Positions 6,318 through 12,864 of a DNA stretch of 17,574 nt are shown here, piece by piece; position 1 is the stretch's first letter; the number at the start of each line of letters is the position of its first letter. The DNA is from an uncultured Collinsella sp. (lineage in GTDB: Bacteria; Actinomycetota; Coriobacteriia; Coriobacteriales; Coriobacteriaceae). The notes under the pieces are model-generated. The model saw nothing but the letters and a program-made list of their open reading frames with translations, had not been told where the DNA came from and made no database searches. A program made the translations under genes and the position numbers. The DNA lies in contig URVK01000011.1 of assembly GCA_900551305.1 (NCBI GenBank), positions 1 to 17,574 of the forward strand. The letters are read 5' to 3'.

Positions 6318-8093
6318 ATGGAGCAACCCATCGCCACTATCGAAAAGGGCCAGCCCTTTTTCAACGCGATCGCCCGCAACAAGTACCTCAAGGCGATCCG
6401 CGACGGTTTTATCTCCGTCATCCCCATCATCATCTTCTCGTCCATCTTCTGCCTCGTAGCCTCGGTCCCCAACATCTGGGGTTTCTACTGGCCCGATGAC
6501 ATCAACAACGCCCTGTGGAAGTGCTACAACTACTCCATGGGCATCCTGGCAATCGCCTGTGCCGCCACCACCGCCAAGCACTTCGCCGACGCTCAGAACC
6601 GCGACCTGCCCAAGAACAACCAGATCAACTTTATCTCATGCATGTGCGCGGCCATCATCGGCTTCTTGCTCCTTTCGAGCGACACCATCGCCCCGGACGC
6701 CGCCAGCGGCTTCAACACCACCTACCTTGGTTCCAAGGGCCTGCTGACTGCCTTCATCGCTGCGTTTGTGACCGGCATCATCTACAAGTTCTTTATCAAG
6801 CGCAACATCACCGTCAAGATGCCCGAGCAGGTTCCGCCCAACATCTCGCAGACCTTTAAGGACATCATCCCCTTCTCCGTCTGCATCGCCGTCTTTTGGG
6901 TCTTTGACATCGTCTTCCGCGCTGCCTTTGGCTTCTGCTTTGCCCAGGGCGTCATCCAGGTGTTCCAGCCCCTGTTCACCGCTGCCGACGGCTATATCGG
7001 TCTCGCTGTGATCTACGGCGCCATGAGCCTGTTCTGGTTCGTCGGCGTCCACGGCCCCTCGATCGTCGAGCCCGCCATCGCCGCCGCCCTCGTTGCCAAC
7101 ATGACCGACAACCTGGCTGCGTTCCAGGCTGGCCAGCACGCTTCCGCTGTCCTGACCCAGGGTGCCCAGTACTTCGTCGTCTGCATGGGCGGCACCGGCG
7201 CCACGCTCGTCCTGGTCTTTATGTTCTGCTTCCTGGCCAAGTCCCAGGAGATGCGCGCCGTCGGTAAGGCCGCTATCGTCCCCGTGTGCTTTGCCGTTAA
7301 CGAGCCGCTGCTGTTCGCCGCGCCCATCGTGCTCAACCCCGTCTTCTTTGTCCCGTTCGTCTTTGCCCCGATCGCCAACATCTGGATCCTCAAGATCTTT
7401 ATCGACTTCTTGGGCATGAACGGCTTTATGTACACCCTGCCTTGGACTGTCCCCGGCCCCATCGGCACCATCATGGGCTTGGGCTTTCAGCCGCTCGCCT
7501 TTGTGATGCTCGCCCTTATCCTGGTCGTCGACTTTGTTCTGTACTATCCGTTCTTCCGTGCCTACGACGCCCAGAAGTGCACCGAGGAGGCCGAGATCTC
7601 CCAGGAGGAGCTCGCCGCCAAGAACGCCGCAAAGGCTGCCAAGCTCAACGATGCCTTCCAGGGCAAGGCCGACGCCAAGAGCGTTGCCGCCGGCGCTGCT
7701 GCCGAGGCCGTGAAGTCCGATACCCCCGCCGTTCCCGCAGCACCCGCTGCCGAGGCAACGACCGCCAGCGACCTCAACGGCAAGCGCGTGCTCGTGCTCT
7801 GCCAGGGTGGCGGCACCTCGGGCCTGCTCGCCAACGCGCTGGCCAAGGCTGCCAAGGAGCGCGGCATTAACCTCGAGACCGCTGCCGAGGCCTATGGCAA
7901 CCACGTTGACATGCTCCCCGACTTTGATCTGGTCGTCCTGGCCCCGCAGGCCGCCAGCTACCTGGCCGACCTGCAGAAAGACTGCGAGCGCGTAGGCAAC
8001 AAGTGCGTCGCCTGCCGCGGTAAGCAGTACATCGAGCTCTCCCAGAACGGCGACAAGTCTCTCGCCTTCGTGAGTGAACAGCTTTCGAAGTAA
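6318..8093 (+). CDS. lacE: PTS lactose-type EIICB transporter (LacE), module 1
   Basis: A 591-residue membrane permease fused to IIB. IIC domain at about 1-425 with multiple hydrophobic spans; the candidate substrate-site residues are His245 in GVHGPS and Glu329 in VNEPLLF, separated by 84 residues as in structurally studied ChbC-type IIC proteins. An Ala/Glu/Lys-rich linker (about 425-485) leads to the IIB domain, where Cys495 in VLVLCQGGGTSG accepts phosphate from IIA. It imports and phosphorylates a disaccharide, probably lactose or another beta-galactoside given lacG1 downstream; exact substrate unknown. ATG at 6318 follows TAGGAG. No IIA domain is present, so it depends on LacF in trans. 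First gene of the module 1 operon, with a candidate promoter and operator directly upstream. Confidence 0.93.
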   Translation: MEQPIATIEKGQPFFNAIARNKYLKAIRDGFISVIPIIIFSSIFCLVASVPNIWGFYWPDDINNALWKCYNYSMGILAIACAATTAKHFADAQNRDLPKNNQINFISCMCAAIIGFLLLSSDTIAPDAASGFNTTYLGSKGLLTAFIAAFVTGIIYKFFIKRNITVKMPEQVPPNISQTFKDIIPFSVCIAVFWVFDIVFRAAFGFCFAQGVIQVFQPLFTAADGYIGLAVIYGAMSLFWFVGVHGPSIVEPAIAAALVANMTDNLAAFQAGQHASAVLTQGAQYFVVCMGGTGATLVLVFMFCFLAKSQEMRAVGKAAIVPVCFAVNEPLLFAAPIVLNPVFFVPFVFAPIANIWILKIFIDFLGMNGFMYTLPWTVPGPIGTIMGLGFQPLAFVMLALILVVDFVLYYPFFRAYDAQKCTEEAEISQEELAAKNAAKAAKLNDAFQGKADAKSVAAGAAAEAVKSDTPAVPAAPAAEATTASDLNGKRVLVLCQGGGTSGLLANALAKAAKERGINLETAAEAYGNHVDMLPDFDLVVLAPQAASYLADLQKDCERVGNKCVACRGKQYIELSQNGDKSLAFVSEQLSK

Positions 8094-8102
8094 GTAACGC
8101 CC

Positions 8103-8136
8103 AGGGCCAGCCGACCATACACAGCCGGCTGGCCCT
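8103..8136 (+). other. Intercistronic hairpin between lacE1 and lacG1
   Basis: A perfect 11-bp stem (AGGGCCAGCCG at 8103-8113, CGGCTGGCCCT at 8126-8136) has a 12-base loop and begins 10 bases after the lacE1 stop. No T-run follows, so it is more likely an mRNA stability or processing element than a full terminator. A comparable hairpin lies between lacG2 and lacE2. Confidence 0.65.
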
Positions 8137-8159
8137 TCGATTTAGACGATTGGATCATC

Positions 8160-9599
8160 ATGTCCGTTAACCCTGCTAGCGTCACCAACCCGCCTGCGCA
8201 GTTTCCCGAGGACTTTGTCTTTGGCGGCGCCACCGCTGCCTACCAAGTAGAGGGCGAGACCCGCACTCACGGTAAGGGCAAGGTCGCCTGGGACGACTTC
8301 CTGGAGGCCCAGGGGCGCTTTTCCCCCGATCCCGCTTCGGACTTCTACAACCAGTACCCCGTCGACCTGGAACTGTGCGAGGAGTTTGGCATCAACGGCA
8401 TCCGTCTCTCCATTGCCTGGAGCCGCATCTTTCCCAACGGGACCGGCGAGATCAACCCCGAGGGCGTCCAGTTCTATCACGACCTTTTCGCCGAATGTCA
8501 CAAGCACCACGTTGAGCCGTTTGTCACGCTGCATCACTTCGATACGCCGCTGTCCCTCTTTGAGAAGGGCGACTTCCTCAACCGCGAGACCATCGACGCC
8601 TTTGTGGACTTTGCCACCTTCTGCTTTAAGGAGTACGCCGACCAGGTGACCTATTGGTTCACCTTTAACGAGATCTGGGCGGACGCCTCCAACACCTACA
8701 TCGAGGGCACCTTCCCCGGTGGCGTCAAGGCGCATCTGGCCGAGGCCTTCCAGTGCGAGCACAACATGATGCTCGCCCACGCCAAGGCAGTACTGGCCTT
8801 CCACAACGGCGGTTTTAAGGGCAAGATCGGCGTCATCCAGTCGCTGGAGTTTAAGTACCCGCTCAACGAGAACGACCCCGCCGACATCAAAGCCGCTAAT
8901 AACGAGCACGTGTTGCAGAACCAGTTCTTGCTCGACGCCACTTTCCGCGGCGACTACGCGCCTGACACCTTGGAGTGCGCCAACCGCCTGGCTGCCGTCT
9001 CGGGCGGCACCATCGAGATTCTGGACGAGGACCTCGAGATTATGCGCGAGGCCGCGCTCTACAACGACTACCTGGGCGTTAACAACTATCAGTGCCGTTT
9101 TTTGAAGGCTTACGATGGCGAGAACGACCTGCACCACAACGGTACGGGCGAGAAGGGCACCGGCCGCTGGCGCGTTAAGGGTATTGGCGAGCATGTGAAC
9201 AAGCCTGGCATCCCCACCACCGACTGGGACTGGATCATCTATCCCGAGGGCCTGTTCGATCTGCTCGTCTACATTAAGCAGCGCTACCCCAACTACAAGC
9301 AGATCTTCATCACCGAAAACGGCATGGGTTACAAGGACCCCTACAAAGACGGCTTTGTGGACGATCAGCCGCGCATCGACTACATCGAGCAGCACCTGCG
9401 CTGGCTGCTCAAGGCCATGGAGGTGGGCGTCAACGTGGGCGGCTACTTCCTGTGGAGCCTGCAGGATCAGTTCTCCTGGACCAATGGCTACAACAAGCGC
9501 TATGGCTTCTTCTACGTTGACTTTGAGACCCAGAAGCGCACGCCCAAGGCAAGCGCCTACTGGTACAAGCACGTAGCGCAGACCCGTCGTCTGGACTAG
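8160..9599 (+). CDS. lacG: 6-phospho-beta-galactosidase (LacG), GH1, module 1
   Basis: A 479-residue cytoplasmic GH1 glycosidase that hydrolyses PTS-phosphorylated beta-galactosides such as lactose-6-phosphate to galactose-6-phosphate plus the aglycone. Acid/base Glu171 lies in FTFNEIW and nucleophile Glu386 in ITENGMG. The phosphate-binding set Ser439, Lys446 and Tyr448 (SWTNGYNKRYG) matches the Ser-Lys-Tyr signature of phospho-GH1 enzymes. Trp440 after the Ser is the residue associated with galacto rather than gluco specificity in LacG-type enzymes. Length is near the 470 of known LacG. The ribosome site before ATG 8160 is weak (only GGAT), and a hairpin precedes it, so translation may be tuned below lacE1. 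Followed by a strong terminator. Confidence 0.93.
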   Translation: MSVNPASVTNPPAQFPEDFVFGGATAAYQVEGETRTHGKGKVAWDDFLEAQGRFSPDPASDFYNQYPVDLELCEEFGINGIRLSIAWSRIFPNGTGEINPEGVQFYHDLFAECHKHHVEPFVTLHHFDTPLSLFEKGDFLNRETIDAFVDFATFCFKEYADQVTYWFTFNEIWADASNTYIEGTFPGGVKAHLAEAFQCEHNMMLAHAKAVLAFHNGGFKGKIGVIQSLEFKYPLNENDPADIKAANNEHVLQNQFLLDATFRGDYAPDTLECANRLAAVSGGTIEILDEDLEIMREAALYNDYLGVNNYQCRFLKAYDGENDLHHNGTGEKGTGRWRVKGIGEHVNKPGIPTTDWDWIIYPEGLFDLLVYIKQRYPNYKQIFITENGMGYKDPYKDGFVDDQPRIDYIEQHLRWLLKAMEVGVNVGGYFLWSLQDQFSWTNGYNKRYGFFYVDFETQKRTPKASAYWYKHVAQTRRLD

Positions 9600-9645
9600 T
9601 GGCTGGCGGGGTTGCCCGCTCACACAACCTGTCCCCATTTCTCAG

Positions 9646-9694
9646 CCGGGGGCGGCACGTCACACGGCGCGCCGCCCCCGGTCTTTTTGTTTTT
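9646..9694 (+). terminator. Rho-independent terminator of the lacE1-lacG1 operon
   Basis: A perfect 11-bp GC stem (CCGGGGGCGGC at 9646-9656, GCCGCCCCCGG at 9671-9681) is followed by TCTTTTTGTTTTT. It lies 46 bases after the lacG1 stop. Confidence 0.92.
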
Positions 9695-9708
9695 GGGCTG
9701 GTCGGGAG

Positions 9709-9858
9709 CCGTTTGTCTCGATCTGTAACATCTAGCCGAGTTTTTTGGTCCTAGCTGTTACAGATTGAGACGAACAGGATTGCTCTTTCCGAAGAATCTA
9801 AATCTGTAACACGTAGCCCGCTTTTGACCGTCTACCTGTTACAAATCGAGACAAACGG
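9709..9858. repeat. Palindromic repeat array A, two units of about 81 bp
   Basis: Unit 1 core ATCTGTAACA at 9721-9730 pairs with TGTTACAGAT at 9756-9765. Unit 2 core at 9802-9811 pairs with TGTTACAAAT at 9837-9846. The unit start-to-start distance is 81. In unit 1 the stem extends outward to 20 bases (18 pairing). The whole array is bounded by 22-base inverted repeats (9709-9730, 9837-9858) matching at 21 positions. The loops share TAGCC and a T-rich segment but are otherwise variable. The array sits between the module 1 terminator and the lacI-2 stop codon (9867). The same element occurs three times at 14718-14949. REP/BIME-like element of unknown function. Confidence 0.85.
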
Positions 9859-9866
9859 AGTAGGAC

Positions 9867-10904
9867 CTAACCCCGTATGTCCCTAACAGTCGAGCGTTCG
9901 ACCAGCGTACTCGGCACATGAATCGCCTCGATAGACGAGCTCTCTCCAATCGCCGCCTCAAACGCAAGCTTACCGACACCGCGCAAATCAAATCGCAGCG
10001 TCGTCAGTCGATTGTGAGGAACAAGTCCCTCGAGTGCGTCGTCGATACCAACCACGCTCACGTCGTCGGGCACGGACAGGCCCGCGTTCTCGAGCGCGGC
10101 GATAACGCCCAGCGCCATCTGGTCATTTGCCGCAAGCACGGCAGTCGGCGCCTGCGACCCGCCGGCAAGTACCTCGGCCGCAATCCGCTCGCCCATGGCG
10201 TACCCACTGTCCGCACTCCAATCGCCACGCAGCATCGGAGCGGCATCGACATGAGCACGACCCAGCGTATCGCGCCAACCGGCCTCACGAAAACGCGAGG
10301 AAATCGAGTTTTCCGGACCCGCCACAAACCGCATATTCGAGTGACCATGTTCCAGCAGATAATTGGTCAACAGCTCGCACGAACCATACTGGTCGGAGTC
10401 GATCGTCGTGCAGCGCGGATGCGCATACATGGACAGGATGACCGTTCGCACTCCCGGCTGGGGAACAAACTCCTCAAAATCGGGAGCCATGCGGTTCATG
10501 TTGAGAATCATGCCGTCGACGGGTCGCTCGACCATGCGGCGCGAGGCATCGGCAAGTGTATAGGGCTTGTCGCCGCCCATCTCGATCATAGTGACGGCAA
10601 AATCGTGCTCGCGCGCCGCTTGCATGATACCCTCGAGCGTCGCCAGGTTACCGACACGTGTGATGTTGTACATGCACAGGCCAATAGAACGATACGACCC
10701 GCCGCGCAACGCCGCTCCAGCAAAATTGGGACGAAAGCCCAGCTCTTCCATGGCGGCCAGCACACGCTTGCGCGTCTTTTCCGTCACGTTGGGCATACCG
10801 TTGACCACGCGAGACACAGTCTGGCGGCTCACGCCAGCGAGCGCCGCAACCTCTGCCGCGCTCGCCGAATGACCATTCCTTGTCTGCTGAGCCATGCCTT
10901 CCAC
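9867..10904 (-). CDS. LacI-family repressor of module 2
   Basis: About 345 residues. HTH in EVAALAGVSRQTVSRVV (about 18-34), hinge NFAGAALRGG, effector domain with GDWSADSGYAMG, APTAVLAANDQMA and DVSVVGIDDA; clearly paralogous to the other two repressors. Recognition-helix residues are Arg27-Gln28. Start choice: GTG at 10904 has AGCAGG five bases upstream; ATG at 10895 has GGAAGG but only one base away; ATG at 10952 has no ribosome site. The sister gene lacI-3 also uses GTG. It has a good candidate promoter upstream. It is divergent from lacG2 and probably binds the two tandem CACGTG-type operators at 11087-11126. No cofactor or tetramerisation tail is visible. The 3' end directly abuts repeat array A. 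Confidence 0.9.
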   Translation of the reverse strand: MEGMAQQTRNGHSASAAEVAALAGVSRQTVSRVVNGMPNVTEKTRKRVLAAMEELGFRPNFAGAALRGGSYRSIGLCMYNITRVGNLATLEGIMQAAREHDFAVTMIEMGGDKPYTLADASRRMVERPVDGMILNMNRMAPDFEEFVPQPGVRTVILSMYAHPRCTTIDSDQYGSCELLTNYLLEHGHSNMRFVAGPENSISSRFREAGWRDTLGRAHVDAAPMLRGDWSADSGYAMGERIAAEVLAGGSQAPTAVLAANDQMALGVIAALENAGLSVPDDVSVVGIDDALEGLVPHNRLTTLRFDLRGVGKLAFEAAIGESSSIEAIHVPSTLVERSTVRDIRG

Positions 10905-10983
10905 GCTAACCTGCTTCCCAACTATTCCCCGCGCCCATGGCGCATCGTACATACATCGATAACGTGCTCATGATACCCGAGCC

Positions 10984-11012
10984 ATATACCACAACATGAA
11001 AACTTCTGTCAA
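10984..11012 (-). promoter_or_regulatory. lacI-2 promoter
   Basis: Read leftward: perfect TTGACA (11007-11012), a 17-base spacer, then GTATAT (10984-10989); with 18 bases the -10 reads TATATG. The expected transcription start is near 10976, leaving a leader of about 70 bases to the GTG start. Best -35 in the window. It is 75 bp away from the operators, so these probably do not block it directly. Confidence 0.65.
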
Positions 11013-11025
11013 TCAAAACCGCTTA

Positions 11026-11049
11026 CCGAACAAATACAACCGTTCGCGG
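11026..11049 (-). promoter_or_regulatory. GAAC/GTTC site upstream of the lacI-2 promoter
   Basis: CCGAAC (11026-11031) and GTTCGCGG (11042-11049) face each other just upstream of the lacI-2 -35. The segment resembles the lacA upstream site, where GAACAAATAC is likewise followed closely by CCGTTC and GCGG/ACGG. Part of the gene-free stretch 10905-11245. Confidence 0.45.
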
Positions 11050-11086
11050 CTGTTTGAAGTTGTTTTGTTTCTATACATCCCAGCCG

Positions 11087-11104
11087 GATGTTAACGTGCT
11101 CATT
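11087..11104. promoter_or_regulatory. LacI-type operator, module 2, first copy
   Basis: GATGTTAACGTGCTCATT. Same layout as the module 1 sites but with TGCTCATT in the right arm. Its centre is 22 bp from the second copy, in the same orientation, so two dimers would lie on the same face of the helix about two turns apart. Confidence 0.72.
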
Positions 11105-11108
11105 GTCA

Positions 11109-11126
11109 AATGTTCACGTGCTCATT
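11109..11126. promoter_or_regulatory. LacI-type operator, module 2, second copy
   Basis: AATGTTCACGTGCTCATT: outer AATG/CATT and central CACGTG are palindromic. It overlaps the probable -35 region of lacG2 (-10 candidate TAAGAT at 11143-11148), so it would repress by occlusion. Confidence 0.75.
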
Positions 11127-11148
11127 TTGGTTCTAATCATTTTAAGAT
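11119..11148 (+). promoter_or_regulatory. Candidate lacG2 promoter
   Basis: TGCTCA (11119-11124), an 18-base spacer, TAAGAT (11143-11148). The -35 is poor and lies within the operator arm. The distance from operator centre to -10 (about 25 bp) matches module 3, which supports the placement. Confidence 0.4.
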
Positions 11149-11245
11149 AGTGTTTATCGGGCTTTTTCACCGCTGAACGCTAACCAGGGAGCCTCCTGAG
11201 CGCAAACGCACAATATCGAACAGCGAGACGAGAGGGTGTATGCAT

Positions 11246-12688
11246 ATGTCTTTGCTAAACCGCGTACAGCAGCTGCCGAAGGGCTTTGTTTGGGGCGCCG
11301 CAACCGCCGCGTACCAAACGGAAGGTTCCACGAAGGTGGCAGGCAAGGGTAAGACCATGTGGGACGATTACCTTGTCGCCCAGGGTCGCTTTTTGCCCGA
11401 CCCGGCCAGTGATTTCTACAACCGCTACGAGGAGGATATCCGCCTTTCTGCCGAGCATGGACTCAACGCCATCCGTGTGTCCATCGCCTGGACCCGCATC
11501 TTCCCCAACGGCGACGATGCCGAGCCCCTCGCCGAGGGCGTTAAGCACTACCACGAGCTGTTCGCCTGCTGCAAAAAGTATGGCGTCGAGCCCTATGTGT
11601 CCCTGCATCACTTTGACTCCCCCGCCGCCCTGTTCAACCAGGGCGACTGGCTCAACCGCAAGACCGTCGACGCCTATGTGCGCTATGCCGAGTTCTGCTT
11701 CCGCGAGTTCCGCGAGGTCAAGAATTGGTTCACCATCAACGAGCTCATCAGCCTCTCGCACTCCCAATACATCCAAGGCAACTTCCCGCCCAACCATCAC
11801 TTTGATGTGACGAGCGGCATCCAGAGCCAGCACAACGAGCTCGTTGCCCACGCCCGCGCCGTCAACCTGTATAAGGATCTTGACGAGACCGAGCACCTGG
11901 GCGGACGCATTGGCATGGTCAACGTCCTGACGCCGGCATATCCTGCCACAGACTCGCCCGCCGACCAGCACGCCGCCGACCTGTACAACGCCTTCTACAC
12001 CGACTTCATCATGGACGGCGCCTTCCTGGGTCACTACTCCGCGCGCACCCTCTCACTCATCAACGAGATTCTGCGTGCCAACAACGCCACGCTTACGGTT
12101 GAGGACAGCGACATGGAGGAGCTCGCCAAGGCGGCGCCCCGCAACGATATGTTCGGCCTCAACTACTATCAGTCGGCGTTTATCGCCGCCTACGATGGCG
12201 AGTCCACCAACAGCTTTAACGGCACCGGAGACAAGGGCACCTCGTGCTTTAAGTTTAAGGGCGTCGGGCAGCAGGTCGATATGCCGGGTATCCCCACCAC
12301 CGACTGGGATTGGCTCATCTACCCGCAAGGCCTCTACGACACGCTCAAGCACATCAGCGCCACCTATCCCAACCTCCCCGTCATCTATATCACCGAAAAC
12401 GGCCTGGGCCACAAGGACCCCGAGCCCGACGCAAACGGCATCGTCGCCGATCCCGAGCGCATCGACTTTGTCGACCAGCACATGGAGAAGGTGCTCCGGG
12501 CGCGCGCCGAGGGCGTCGACGTCCAGGGCTACTTTATCTGGAGCCTGCAGGACCAGTTCTCGTGGGCCAACGGCTATAACAAGCGCTACGGCCTGTTCTA
12601 CATCGACTTCGACACGCAAAAACGCTACATCAAGCAGTCGGCACTCTGGTACAAGGAGCTCGCCGACACTATGGCGGACGCGCAGTAG
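11246..12688 (+). CDS. lacG: 6-phospho-beta-galactosidase (LacG), GH1, module 2
   Basis: A 480-residue GH1 phosphoglycosidase paralogous to lacG1. Acid/base Glu166 lies in FTINELI, nucleophile Glu384 in ITENGLG, and the phosphate-binding Ser439, Lys446, Tyr448 in SWANGYNKRYG; Trp440 again indicates galacto-type specificity. N-terminal FVWGAATAAYQTEG is the usual GH1 entry strand. ATG at 11246 is preferred because AGAGGG lies nine bases upstream; for the in-frame ATG at 11240 the gap is only three. Unlike module 1 the glycosidase precedes its transporter and is the operator-proximal gene. The two LacG proteins differ over much of their surface, so aglycone preference may differ, but this cannot be told from sequence alone. 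Confidence 0.93.
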   Translation: MSLLNRVQQLPKGFVWGAATAAYQTEGSTKVAGKGKTMWDDYLVAQGRFLPDPASDFYNRYEEDIRLSAEHGLNAIRVSIAWTRIFPNGDDAEPLAEGVKHYHELFACCKKYGVEPYVSLHHFDSPAALFNQGDWLNRKTVDAYVRYAEFCFREFREVKNWFTINELISLSHSQYIQGNFPPNHHFDVTSGIQSQHNELVAHARAVNLYKDLDETEHLGGRIGMVNVLTPAYPATDSPADQHAADLYNAFYTDFIMDGAFLGHYSARTLSLINEILRANNATLTVEDSDMEELAKAAPRNDMFGLNYYQSAFIAAYDGESTNSFNGTGDKGTSCFKFKGVGQQVDMPGIPTTDWDWLIYPQGLYDTLKHISATYPNLPVIYITENGLGHKDPEPDANGIVADPERIDFVDQHMEKVLRARAEGVDVQGYFIWSLQDQFSWANGYNKRYGLFYIDFDTQKRYIKQSALWYKELADTMADAQ

Positions 12689-12709
12689 CGCATCGCCTCG
12701 CTTTCCCCC

Positions 12710-12756
12710 GAGAGGGGAGCGGCCCTATGCGATACAAACCCAGCCGCTCCCCTCTC
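12710..12756 (+). other. Intercistronic hairpin between lacG2 and lacE2
   Basis: A perfect 14-bp stem (GAGAGGGGAGCGGC at 12710-12723, complement at 12743-12756) has a 19-base loop and begins 21 bases after the lacG2 stop. It is followed by CCC-rich sequence with no T-run, so it is probably a stabiliser or processing site rather than a complete terminator. A TAAGAT at 12835-12840, before lacE2, could be a weak internal -10. Confidence 0.65.
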
Positions 12757-12864
12757 TCCCCCTGGGACCGACCCCGCCTGCACCCGGGCTTTTAGCAAGC
12801 GGGAGACCATATAGGTTTTCAACGTCCATGCCATTAAGATTTCATGCAAAGAGGAGCGTGAACT

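Noticed and set aside
6636..7904. A 422-codon open frame on the minus strand opposite lacE1
   Set aside because: Gly/Asp/Glu-biased low-complexity translation with no recognisable domain, created by the GC-rich codon bias of lacE1; no ribosome site.
8142..9638. A 498-codon open frame on the minus strand opposite lacG1
   Set aside because: Covers the whole of a clear GH1 gene on the other strand and has Val/Leu/Gly-rich composition without motifs; antisense shadow.
10905..10952. Upstream ATG start for lacI-2 at 10952
   Set aside because: No ribosome binding site, and the extra N-terminal residues have no counterpart in the two paralogues.
12800..12864. Internal promoter with a degenerate AACGTC...CCATT operator before lacE2
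   Set aside because: TAAGAT is present but there is no -35 at a suitable distance, and the operator resemblance covers only about half the site.
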